From Planctomycetota bacterium (GTDB taxonomy: Bacteria; Planctomycetota; Phycisphaerae; Sedimentisphaerales; Anaerobacaceae): a DNA stretch of 64,000 nt. The DNA lies in the NCBI GenBank assembly GCA_022566315.1, contig JADFJC010000006.1, forward strand, positions 1-64,000, read 5' to 3'. Shown piece by piece: positions 48,698-56,814 of this stretch. A program made the translations under genes and the position numbers. The stretch's first letter is position 1. The number at the start of each line of letters is the position of its first letter. The notes under the pieces were generated by a model, which did not search any database, was not told where the DNA came from, and worked only from the letters and a program-made list of their open reading frames with translations.

Positions 48698-49360
48698 ACT
48701 CTCCAGCAATTATTTTATCCGATATTCCTCCCCGGCAAATTTCGTCCATACATATACTCGTGTTGTAACTCGACTCATAACGCAAATATTCCCCTTTACA
48801 GGGTGCTAATAATTGGTCGTTATTTTATAACACATGAATAATGATTTCAATAGCCTTTTTGGTTCCAGGTACGCCGGGGCAGGCTGTTAGAAAAAGTGTT
48901 GTGCGCCAAATGGCCACAGTATCAGTAATGTATAGGGCCGCTTCAAAAATGGTGCCAAATCGTTTTTTATTTGGCGACAGCTTTGATCGGCCCGGCAGCA
49001 GCGAAGCCTTTTAGTTTTAGAATAAGCAATCTCCCTCTTTGGTTCTGGTTCGTCTTGGTTAGGGGACAGTTGTGAATGACGGCTCACTTCTGCCGGGCCT
49101 TTCCAGGCCGAAAACGTATTTTACAGGAATTTTATTGTGATTTTCTGTAACATATTTGACTCCTCGCGCAATGACGGTCTCCAGCTTGATGTATTCTACA
49201 AGGCAAAAGTTCCACAGAAAAATCTCCCTGAAAATAATTTTATTTATATCAAAATGTATTTGGCCATCGTCATAATAATGACGGTCGATTGTGCTGATAT
49301 CAGATGTAGGGTGTCCTATGCACACCATTTTACTGTGAGCCTAATATAAGGAGAACGATT
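48698..49360. other. Gene-free interval
   Basis: No gene can be supported in about 660 bases. A frame at 49059-49328 on the minus strand has no ribosome site and no family resemblance. The last 40 bases lead into the next plus-strand gene and hold its ribosome site AAGGAGAA. Confidence 0.5.
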
Positions 49361-50104
49361 ATGAAAAGCTCAATTACAAAACTGACAGCCGCTGCTGTGG
49401 TCGTTGTCGTAATAATTATTGGAATCCAACATTTAAAGTCGGACGCCTCAACTGCGGAAATTGCCGGTTCACTTGGCCCGGCCTCCACACAAGCTCCCGT
49501 AGCCGCTCCTGAATTGGTTCCGATAGAAATCAAACTGCCAAAACCAATGTTTGTAGGCACTGAGAAAGATATTCGCGTGCCTTATCTCGAACCGCTGGCC
49601 GAATCGTGTCCACCTTTTTTAGCTCCGGTTGGAACGACAAATGTCGCCTTGGGCAAACCGGTCTTCAGCAGCGATGATGAGCCTATCATCGGCGAAATAG
49701 AAATGATTACAGACGGCGACAAAGAAGCCGCCGACGGCAGCTATGTCGAGTTAGGCCCGTTCGCCCAGCATGTTACAATCGACCTGGAGGCTATGCACGA
49801 GATTTACGCTATTGTGATATGGCATTTCCACAAGGAGCCACGCGTTTATTTTGATGTCGTAGTACAGGTCGCTGACGACCCTGATTTTATCACGAACGTC
49901 AGGACTCTGTTCAACAACGACATTGACAACTCCGCCGGCCTTGGCGCCGGCAAAGATAAACATTATGTGGAGACTAATAATAGCAAACTCATCTGCGCCA
50001 GGGGTGTTCAAGCCCGTTATGTCCGCCTTTACAGCAGCGGAAATAACTTCAACGACTTGAACCACTATATCGAAGTAGAGGTGTACGGCAAACCCGTAGA
50101 ATAG
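49361..50104 (+). CDS. Secreted discoidin-like (F5/8 type C) domain protein
   Basis: A 247-residue protein. The N-terminus SSITKLTAAAVVVVVIIIGIQ is a membrane anchor or uncleaved signal. After a Pro/Ala-rich spacer, residues 95-245 look like a galactose-binding discoidin fold: NVALGKPVFSSDDEPIIGE, DLEAMHEIYAIVIWHF, ARYVRLYSSGNNFNDLNHYIEVEVYG. Carbohydrate or cell-surface binding is likely, with no catalytic domain attached. Alone on the plus strand and convergent with the next gene; AAGGAGAA lies before ATG. Confidence 0.75.
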   Translation: MKSSITKLTAAAVVVVVIIIGIQHLKSDASTAEIAGSLGPASTQAPVAAPELVPIEIKLPKPMFVGTEKDIRVPYLEPLAESCPPFLAPVGTTNVALGKPVFSSDDEPIIGEIEMITDGDKEAADGSYVELGPFAQHVTIDLEAMHEIYAIVIWHFHKEPRVYFDVVVQVADDPDFITNVRTLFNNDIDNSAGLGAGKDKHYVETNNSKLICARGVQARYVRLYSSGNNFNDLNHYIEVEVYGKPVE

Positions 50105-50217
50105 AATATGCAAAAATGTTTAAGACCCCTATCAAGGCCGAGCCATTGCGACCGGCCTTTGTATGCGTTTGCTCTGCAAGCAACCCAATCACGGTTCAAA
50201 TCAACGCTTTCTCAAAA

Positions 50218-51030
50218 CTAAAAATACGACCGCAGGTACTCGATGCTCGCCCGGGCAATAGTCTCCGGGTCAGGGTCGTACTTAAAGACCTCTACCGAAA
50301 GCCACTTGTCCCACCCGACGTCCTTTATCGCCTCTGCAATAGGACCATAATCCACGTCTCCCATCCCAGGCCCGTAAAGGTTGGAATCATTAACGTGGAA
50401 GTGCCCAATGTCCTCGCCCCGGACCGAACGGATAATATCAGGCACCGGCGTCGCTTCTGAGCACATCGCCTTGACGTCGAGATGAATCTTCAGGTTCGGA
50501 TGATTGATTTGGCGAACCATCTGCATCCCTTCGGCAACCGTGTTAATAAAATCGGTCTCCACAGGCGACAGCGGCTCAAGGCAGATGGTAAGGCCGGACT
50601 GACTTGCCTTATCCAGAACACTGCTGAGCAATTCCACAGCTCTTTTCCAGGCGCCTTCTTTGGTCTGCCCTTCAACGATACTTCGCTGCTTAGGCGAGCC
50701 GAGCACTAACACTTTGCCGCCCAGGTCGCTGCACAAATCAAGAAGGCAGGACAAGTAATCCCTTGTCCTGCCCCGGATTTTATCATCAGTAGTCGTCATA
50801 TGCAGACCGGTTGGCCCGGCGAAGAGCCAGTGTAAGCCCACGGTCTGAAGACCGTTATCAGCAATAACCTGCCGAACCTCTTTCCGCTGCTCAGCACTGA
50901 TATCTTCCGCCGAAGCCGCTAAGGTAAAGGGCGCTATCTCAATCCCATCGTACCCTAACCGCTTTGCTGTCGAGCAGACCTCGGCCATCGGCCGGTCTTC
51001 AAACATCTCATTGCACAACGCAAACTTCAT
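50218..51030 (-). CDS. Xylose-isomerase-like TIM-barrel sugar isomerase/epimerase
   Basis: A 270-residue AP endonuclease 2-type barrel. It starts MKFALCNEMFEDRPMAEVC; metal ligands are expected in LTICLEPLSPVETDFI (Glu), LKIHLDVKAMCSE (Asp), GHFHVNDSNLYGPGMGDVD (His) and WLSVEVFKYDPDP (Glu). Substrate is an unknown sugar or keto acid. Its start overlaps the stop of the Gfo/Idh gene (TAATG at 51030), so both are made together, which suggests sequential action on one sugar. Confidence 0.85.
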   Translation of the reverse strand: MKFALCNEMFEDRPMAEVCSTAKRLGYDGIEIAPFTLAASAEDISAEQRKEVRQVIADNGLQTVGLHWLFAGPTGLHMTTTDDKIRGRTRDYLSCLLDLCSDLGGKVLVLGSPKQRSIVEGQTKEGAWKRAVELLSSVLDKASQSGLTICLEPLSPVETDFINTVAEGMQMVRQINHPNLKIHLDVKAMCSEATPVPDIIRSVRGEDIGHFHVNDSNLYGPGMGDVDYGPIAEAIKDVGWDKWLSVEVFKYDPDPETIARASIEYLRSYF

Positions 51031-52496
51031 TAGACCCTATCCGGCACAACAAACGGCTCGCGGTAATTTCGTTTCACGTACATATTCGCCCAGTCACTGT
51101 ATTCACCGACAAATTTCTCTTTCCTCGGATCCATCGTCAGCATCGGGCCCATCGTGATGGGCTCTTTCTCCAGGTCCACCTCATTGACCTTGAGATGCTC
51201 GTGCATCCTCTCGAACGAGTCCATCAGGTCGGCGTTGCCGATGGCGTTCTTGATATCACTCACCGACATCTTCTTGCCCAGCCGGTAAGAGATGTTGCCC
51301 ATGTGACATAGTGCGCTGGAGATATGCCCCTTTTCGATGTCAGCGTTAAGATCGCTGACCTTATGGCTGCGAACGGCATCGATGAAGTTCTGATGGTGGC
51401 TGCCGCCGCCTTCACCCTTGAACTGTTTGAGCTTCTTGCCGTTGTTGTCGTAGGTCCAGCCGCCGCCCCCACCGCCCATGAAGTAGCCGTCTTCGCACTG
51501 AACTACGATCCCGACACGCGTCCCGCGGAAATTGTCCATCGAGGTCTCGCCCTTCTTACGCGGCAGACCGCGGACCTCGAAAATCAGTGGAGCCGGTTTG
51601 TAATCGAGGAACACAATCTGCGTATTGGCTGTCTCGCCCGCATCGTTCACTCTGAATCTACCACCGAAGCTCAGCACGCGCGGCGGCAGCTTCGGGGGGT
51701 CTCCCAACGCCCAGCGAGCCAGGTCCATCTCGTGAATGCCCTGATTGCCGAGGTCGCCATTACCTGTGTTCCAGACCCAGTGCCACTTGTAATGCAACTT
51801 CTCTCGCCGCAGCGGTTCCATCTCGGCTGGCCCGCACCACAGATTGTAATCTACACTCTCCGGCACCGGATTCGGCCCGTTGGTCCCATTAACAATCCCG
51901 TTGGTGCCTTCGAAGCGGGCCTTGTAGCAAAAACCACGCGACCACTTGATGGCGCCGAGATTACCTTTCTGTATATAGTCGAATACCTCCATCAAACCAG
52001 GATCCGAGCGCTTCTGTGTACCGGTCTGTACTATCCTATCGTACTTGCGGGCCGCCTCGATCATCTTACGACCTTCCCAGATGTTGTGCGAGACGGGCTT
52101 TTCGATATAGACGTCCTTGCCCGCCTGGCACGCCCATATCGTTATAAGCGAATGCCAGTGGTTGGGCGTCGCAGAGGTAATAGCGTCGATGCTCTTGTCT
52201 TCCAGCAGCTCGCGAACGTCAATATACGTCTTGACCTTTTGTCCGTATTTCTTCTCGAAATCGCGTGCCTGTTTTTTCACCCGGGCCTCATCTGCATCGC
52301 AAAGCGCCACCACGCGCACGCCCTTCTTTCCATTGAAATTCTTGATGTGACCGCCGCCCTGTCCCCCGGTGCCGACCACCGCAAACCGCAGGTCGTTATT
52401 CGCACCGCGGACGCGCGAATTCGGACTCAACAACGCCATCGCCGCACCGGCAGCCATCGTACTTTTCATAAAATTTCTACGACTTAACTTGCTCAT
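51030..52496 (-). CDS. Gfo/Idh/MocA-family oxidoreductase with twin-arginine leader
   Basis: A 488-residue exported NAD(P)-dependent sugar oxidoreductase. The leader is LSRRNFMKSTMAAGAAMAL. The Rossmann motif follows: LRFAVVGTGGQGGGHIKN. The catalytic EKP motif is DVYIEKPVSHN. Gly-rich GGGGGGWTYDNN and a long C-terminal region are typical of planctomycete forms. Probably folded with its cofactor in the cytoplasm and moved by Tat. AGGAGAAA precedes ATG; coupled to the isomerase gene downstream. Confidence 0.9.
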   Translation of the reverse strand: MSKLSRRNFMKSTMAAGAAMALLSPNSRVRGANNDLRFAVVGTGGQGGGHIKNFNGKKGVRVVALCDADEARVKKQARDFEKKYGQKVKTYIDVRELLEDKSIDAITSATPNHWHSLITIWACQAGKDVYIEKPVSHNIWEGRKMIEAARKYDRIVQTGTQKRSDPGLMEVFDYIQKGNLGAIKWSRGFCYKARFEGTNGIVNGTNGPNPVPESVDYNLWCGPAEMEPLRREKLHYKWHWVWNTGNGDLGNQGIHEMDLARWALGDPPKLPPRVLSFGGRFRVNDAGETANTQIVFLDYKPAPLIFEVRGLPRKKGETSMDNFRGTRVGIVVQCEDGYFMGGGGGGWTYDNNGKKLKQFKGEGGGSHHQNFIDAVRSHKVSDLNADIEKGHISSALCHMGNISYRLGKKMSVSDIKNAIGNADLMDSFERMHEHLKVNEVDLEKEPITMGPMLTMDPRKEKFVGEYSDWANMYVKRNYREPFVVPDRV

Positions 52497-52560
52497 AATG
52501 TTTCTCCTATACTGCTTACAAAGGTTTTTTTCAGAGCACTTTCAAATCACTTTCTTTTAC

Positions 52561-52594
52561 TATATTTAGCCCCACATTTCACGTGGGGTTTTTC
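52561..52594 (-). repeat. Palindromic repeat copy between oxidoreductase and TIM/PmoA genes
   Basis: On the minus strand AAAAACCCCACGTGAAATG followed by TGGGGCTAAATA is nearly identical to 11268-11299 (one mismatch across the shared 31 bases or so). Confidence 0.8.
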
Positions 52595-52595
52595 T

Positions 52596-54398
52596 CTATT
52601 TGCTCGTAGCGTACTCACGGTAATGCTGAGCCACCTTAGCCTGCTTCGTATCCCCCTTATGGAAATAGAACCGATACTTAAAAGTCAAACTCTCACCGGC
52701 GCCAATTATAATATCTCCTGTCCCCTTCGGCTTTCCTTCGAAGTTATGCACTCCGAACGGATTGGCCGTAAACAATCCGTAATCACGAACGTGCCACCAC
52801 GTCGGATGTTTCGGATTCTGCGGATGGTCGAAAATGGCAACGCCCACGATTTTATCTTCCACCGGCCCGTAATAATCGCACCACGCCGCACGCTTACCCC
52901 ACGTCTCATTGTCGCGATGACCTTCACTATTGACAATATGTCCCTTTCCGACATCACCTTTGAGTCGCATCGTCGGCGCCAGCCGAATCGCCATTGAGCC
53001 TTCCTTCGTATCACCCAGGACCACCTTGCCCTCTGAGGCGTGAATCGTAATCTCGAAGTCCATTATTTGTCCATCTGCTCGATTGTAGAATTTGTGGGTT
53101 CGCGTATCTGTGCACACAACCTTGCCGTTACGTGCAACCCATTTATTCTGTGACTGAATGACACCACTCTTTCGACCGGAAGTAACCTCAAGAAATTTAT
53201 CGTGAATTATCTTTCCTGACCTGCCGCCCTCGCCCCAGAAATCGTGCCCGTTCATCTCTCCGTGCGCGTACCACAGCGAGCGTTGATGGACGTGGTCCCG
53301 CTTGTCGTCCCCCTCATCCAGACCTTCTTTCATCGGCCAGTGTCGAATAATCGGCACACCCGTCGGCCCAATCACCGGATAGAAGAACGGCTTCGGAACA
53401 TCCTGGTAATTGTACTCCGTAAACAGCTTGCCGTTGATCTCCACTCGCAGTTTTTTGCCCGCTTCAACGATCTTCACCCCGGCCACGCGTTTAATCCTGA
53501 CGGCTTGCGCCTTCGCGACCATTTCCTCAAAGACCTGACGCTGTTCAGCCAGTGCCTTGACACGGTCATCGGGTTTCGTACGTGCTTCGAGAAGTATCCA
53601 GCCGGCGTAGTCCATCGCCACAAACAGGTTCATCAGCTCCTGGTAGGGATAGCTGCCGATGTTCAGCTCGCGGACGTGGACGATATCACTAAACCTGTCC
53701 TTGACCAGGTTGAAGTTAACTCGAAGTCCCTCTCCCTGAAGGTCCTGCGAGTTGGAATTCCAGCAAGCGCCGACATTGGGATGGTCGGCAACGTCCATAA
53801 TCGCCTTTATGATAGGCAGCGGCGAGCATGCCCCGTGGACCTCCAGCCGAATCACCTGTCCATAGTCGGCACCGAATCGGCCTAACTCATTTAGTGATTT
53901 GCCTATCTGCTCTATCGTCTTCTCATGCGGCACACCTTTCGGCAGGTCATTCGGCTTGACCTTCACACCCGAGCCGCCAACATCGCCAGACAGCTTGATA
54001 TACTGCTTTGCCCCCTCAATGTCACTGCGAAGTTTCGCCGGGTCAGTATGATGGAAGGCAAAGTTAGTTCCCAGACCAACGAGCGTAACGGCACTGTTCT
54101 CGAAGCGCTTCTTCACGTTCCGGCGTTGTCGGGCGTTGAGGTCTGATTCGACCCCGTGGTCATGCTGCGTTCGCAGCTCGACGCCGAGCACTCCGCTCTT
54201 TTCGCAGTTGGCTATCAGCGTCGGCAGGTCCCAGTCCTTGCCCCAGAGATAGGTAACCAGCCCCAATTTCATCTTGGAGCCGGGCAGGGCTGGACTCGCT
54301 GCTAACACTTTACCCAACGGCCCGACTGCCGCCAACGAGGCGCCAAAATACATCGATTGTTTAAGAAAATCACGACGTGTGTTATTGAATGTGCTCAT
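52596..54398 (-). CDS. Two-domain protein: TIM-barrel isomerase-like plus PmoA-like (DUF6807) domain, Tat leader
   Basis: A 600-residue exported protein with leader NTRRDFLKQSMYFGASLAAVG. Residues about 40-300 are a xylose-isomerase-like barrel (LGLVTYLWGKDWDLPTLI, VIRLEVHGACSPLPI, DIVHVRELNIG). Residues 310-600 match PmoA-like DUF6807 (DVPKPFFYPVIGPTGVPI, WPMKEGLDEGDDKRDHVHQ, GHDFWGEGGRSG). In planctomycetes each domain is more often a separate gene beside Gfo/Idh enzymes. The fusion suggests the two act on the same sugar derivative. Ribosome site AGAGGAAA before ATG. Confidence 0.85.
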   Translation of the reverse strand: MSTFNNTRRDFLKQSMYFGASLAAVGPLGKVLAASPALPGSKMKLGLVTYLWGKDWDLPTLIANCEKSGVLGVELRTQHDHGVESDLNARQRRNVKKRFENSAVTLVGLGTNFAFHHTDPAKLRSDIEGAKQYIKLSGDVGGSGVKVKPNDLPKGVPHEKTIEQIGKSLNELGRFGADYGQVIRLEVHGACSPLPIIKAIMDVADHPNVGACWNSNSQDLQGEGLRVNFNLVKDRFSDIVHVRELNIGSYPYQELMNLFVAMDYAGWILLEARTKPDDRVKALAEQRQVFEEMVAKAQAVRIKRVAGVKIVEAGKKLRVEINGKLFTEYNYQDVPKPFFYPVIGPTGVPIIRHWPMKEGLDEGDDKRDHVHQRSLWYAHGEMNGHDFWGEGGRSGKIIHDKFLEVTSGRKSGVIQSQNKWVARNGKVVCTDTRTHKFYNRADGQIMDFEITIHASEGKVVLGDTKEGSMAIRLAPTMRLKGDVGKGHIVNSEGHRDNETWGKRAAWCDYYGPVEDKIVGVAIFDHPQNPKHPTWWHVRDYGLFTANPFGVHNFEGKPKGTGDIIIGAGESLTFKYRFYFHKGDTKQAKVAQHYREYATSK

Positions 54399-54585
54399 CT
54401 TTTCCTCTTTCTGTTACCTGCACCAATACAGCAATTCTGTTTCCGAACACTTTCTTAAGAGCATTCACATCAATATCGTAGCCCATCCTCGCTGACGACT
54501 AAGAACTACTATTATTATCGGCCAGGACATTTTTGTCAAGCGGTTTTTGCAAAAAACTACTATTCTGTAACATCTAATTTGATGG

Positions 54586-54600
54586 CACCGTAAGGTGTCC
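54586..54600 (+). repeat. 15-bp repeat, left copy (inverted partner at 60282)
   Basis: CACCGTAAGGTGTCC here is the exact reverse complement of 60282-60296. The inner CACC/GGTG makes it a small hairpin. It lies between the TIM/PmoA gene and murG. Confidence 0.6.
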
Positions 54601-54679
54601 CCAAGGGAGTGGCAGCCTCAAGCGAGCCTCGAAGAATCGGGACGAGATTGGGGATGGCTCGGAGCAAATCCACTATTTA

Positions 54680-55792
54680 CTATCTGCTCATTTCAACTAA
54701 CTTTTCCGCAACTTTCAAGCTGGCGTCCTTCTTTGCAATTGCTTCGCAGCTCCTTTTCATTTTTTGGCGTTTCTTTTCATCTTTCATCAGCTCTTCCAGC
54801 TCTTCCCACAGCCGTTCAGCCCTGCCTTTTTCATCCGGCAAATCATCCACCATAACCGCCGCACCGGCCTCAACCAATTTACCTGCGTTCAGGTACTGAT
54901 GTCTGTCCCTGTGATACGGATAAGGCATACAGATACTCGGCGTCCCTGCCGCCGCGAACTCGGCCACGCTGACCGCTCCACTTCTGCCGATGACCAAATC
55001 CGCAGCAGCCAACAGGTTCGCCATATCATCGAAATACCCTAAAACCGTATGCCCGATTTTGGCATCGCCGTACTCGCTCTTAATTTTTTCGTAATTACTG
55101 ACCCCCGCCAGATGAACTATCTGCCAGTTATCTGCGAAAGCATCCAGCTTTCCTAACAGCGAACATATCGCCCTGTTAATATTCTCAGAGCCGCTCGATG
55201 CGCCGGTTATCAGCAAAGTCTTTTTATCTTTCTCAAGTCTTAATTGTTCTATCGCCTTGTTCGGCTCCGGATTGCCAAAACTGCTTCGCAGCGGACAGCC
55301 GACAACACTGACTTTCGCACTCTTGTGTGCAAAATATTGCATAGTTTCCTCGAACTGTACAAAAATCTCATCCGCCCAGCGGCTTATTATTTTATTTGCA
55401 CGCCCGGGAACAATATCAACATTCAAGAGCATAATGGGAACTTTACACTTATGCGCCGCCAGACAGGCCGGCCCGGAAACAAACCCCCCGACCCCTATCA
55501 CCACAGCATCCTTACTTTTAACAATTACTTCTTTTGCAATCTTGTAGCTGGCCAAAAACGAAATGCAAAAGTCGATTAGTTTACCAGGCCGAACGGAAAA
55601 ACCTTTAGCCGCAAGCTGCGTATATTCGAAGCCGGTTCGCCCTAAGATTTGTTCATCTATACTACGGCTGCTGCAGAAAAAATGTATCTTCGCCCTCGGC
55701 TGGATCTTGACTATCTGCTCTGCCACAGCCACAGCGGGATATATATGTCCCCCTGTTCCCCCGCCGGCAAAGAAAAAATATTTATCGCCCAT
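54680..55792 (-). CDS. murG: UDP-GlcNAc:lipid I N-acetylglucosaminyltransferase
   Basis: About 370 residues from the ATG at 55792 (GGGAGG upstream). It forms lipid II for peptidoglycan at the inner membrane face. N-terminal FFAGGGTGGHIYPAVAVAEQ is the diphosphate-binding G-loop; the second loop VVIGVGGFVSGPACLAAHK and the UDP-GlcNAc site LVIGRSGAVSVAEFAAAGTPSI are present. Its presence means peptidoglycan is probably made. It stands alone, not in a dcw cluster, as often in planctomycetes. Slightly long but normal. Confidence 0.95.
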   Translation of the reverse strand: MGDKYFFFAGGGTGGHIYPAVAVAEQIVKIQPRAKIHFFCSSRSIDEQILGRTGFEYTQLAAKGFSVRPGKLIDFCISFLASYKIAKEVIVKSKDAVVIGVGGFVSGPACLAAHKCKVPIMLLNVDIVPGRANKIISRWADEIFVQFEETMQYFAHKSAKVSVVGCPLRSSFGNPEPNKAIEQLRLEKDKKTLLITGASSGSENINRAICSLLGKLDAFADNWQIVHLAGVSNYEKIKSEYGDAKIGHTVLGYFDDMANLLAAADLVIGRSGAVSVAEFAAAGTPSICMPYPYHRDRHQYLNAGKLVEAGAAVMVDDLPDEKGRAERLWEELEELMKDEKKRQKMKRSCEAIAKKDASLKVAEKLVEMSR

Positions 55793-55851
55793 AATTTGAG
55801 CCTCCCTGCGTAGCAATAAAGAGGACGGAAGACAGAGAACAGAGGACAGAA

Positions 55852-55906
55852 CTGACTTCTGTTTTCTGACTTCTGTTTTCTGACTTCTGTTTTCTGACTT
55901 CTGTTA
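55852..55906. repeat. Tandem repeat, about 3.9 copies of a 14-bp unit
   Basis: Unit CTGACTTCTGTTTT repeated from 55852. A similar CAGAAGACAGAA-type repeat is at 59709-59748. Intergenic, upstream of murG. Confidence 0.85.
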
Positions 55907-56016
55907 TCCGAACCCGGCGATAAATGCAAGTGTTTTTCTTCCTTGTTCACTTAGCATCCAGCATCAAGATACCAATTACCAAATCGACATAGGTATGCCC
56001 TCGCGGGCTTTCCCTG

Positions 56017-56055
56017 TCACACCACCGGGCATACGGGTCCGTACCACGGCGGTTC
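56017..56055 (-). ncRNA. Group II intron domain V
   Basis: GAACCGCCGTGGTACGGACC followed by CGTATGCCCGGTGGTGTGA forms the two-part hairpin of domain V, with the catalytic CGC region near its 5' end. A short domain VI with GCCC-GCGA-GGGC follows toward 55995. Confidence 0.85.
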
Positions 56056-56061
56056 GGCTGG

Positions 56062-56229
56062 TTAAGCTGTTCCCTGTTTTGCCAATAACAAAACAGGTAA
56101 TGCCGGGTCTTCGGGTGTACGCTTCGCCCTGGACACTTCAGTCCCTTTATCCGCAGCCATCGGGGCATCACCCCTACCCTCTGCCATAAAGGCCAGTTCC
56201 AACTGGATTTTCCGCCGCTTTGCGTCCAT
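56062..56229 (-). pseudogene. Remnant of the group II intron reverse transcriptase/maturase
   Basis: A 55-codon frame, MDAKRRKIQLELAF through AKQGTA. The first 40 residues resemble the N-terminus of class C intron proteins (KIQLELAF, then EGRGDAP and KGTEVSRAK). The stop comes within domain IV just before domain V, and no reverse transcriptase motif (YADD) remains. This is an internal deletion rather than a frameshift, as nothing more of the gene follows. Confidence 0.8.
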
Positions 56230-56658
56230 GAGTCGCATATCCTACTAACCGCTCCATTTACCCCTCTTATCGAGGGGGACCGTTCGGGCCTTCCCCACCT
56301 TCGGCGGGTACTATGCCCTCTGCTGACTTCTGCATGGCGGTCAGGAAACCTCACGATTGCCTCAGTCCCGAATCCGGGACACCATGCAGACCTCCCGAGG
56401 TAAGTTCGACAACCTTCACCGCACACCTGCCGAATATACAGCCCTGGACTTTGATGGATATGGACTTTGTTGTCTTTGGCCAACTCGTCCAGCCAGTACT
56501 GCCTCGTATCCGGTTTCTGTTCGTCAGGTCACGGCTTTGCTACACGCTTCCTTAGAACCCTGCCTCACGGCAACGCTCTTGCGCTTCGCTAACACTTCAC
56601 CTCCATCAGGTTGTGTAGAGGACTTACACCTCCAAGTTGCCGAACATGCTCGGCACAC

Positions 56659-56696
56659 CAAAAGGGGCCTATACCGAATGAATCGGTATAGGCCCC
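56659..56696 (-). terminator. Terminator hairpin of the LamG gene, intron target site
   Basis: A 14-bp perfect stem (GGGGCCTATACCGA / TCGGTATAGGCCCC) with a five-base loop is followed on the minus strand by TTTTG. The intron begins at the very next base. Confidence 0.88.
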
Positions 56697-56814
56697 GAAC
56701 CGATGTCCGCCTATGGCGGACTTAGTCTGCGCCAAGCCAACACTATTGTGCCGGCTACCTGAACCGCCACATACATCTTTGGTCCCATCTGCCAGGTTGG
56801 GTTGCGCCCCAACT

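Larger units (their letters stand above)
55983..56658 (-). mobile_element. Group IIC intron lacking most of its reverse transcriptase
   Basis: Read on the minus strand the element starts GTGTGCC (56658) and ends CTATGTCGAT (55983), about 676 bases. Landmarks of bacterial class C introns appear in order: AAGTCCTCTACA, AGCGAAGCGCAAGAGCGTT, GGAAGC, CGAACAGAAACCGGATACGAGG, AACAAAGTCC, GCAGAAGTCAGCAGAG followed by GGCATAGTACCC, then the start of the reverse transcriptase frame, and domain V with ACCGCCG and CGGTGGTGTGA. Class C introns insert behind terminator hairpins, and a perfect hairpin directly precedes this one. Only about 55 codons of the usual 400 or so of the intron protein remain, so splicing or mobility would need a protein from elsewhere. 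Confidence 0.9.

Noticed and set aside
49059-49328. Minus-strand 89-codon frame in the gap after the second sulfatase
   Set aside because: No ribosome site and no resemblance to a known family; possibly decayed sequence, but that cannot be shown.
55947-56483. A 178-codon open frame on the minus strand
   Set aside because: It lies across the group II intron RNA, including domain V, has no ribosome site and matches no protein.
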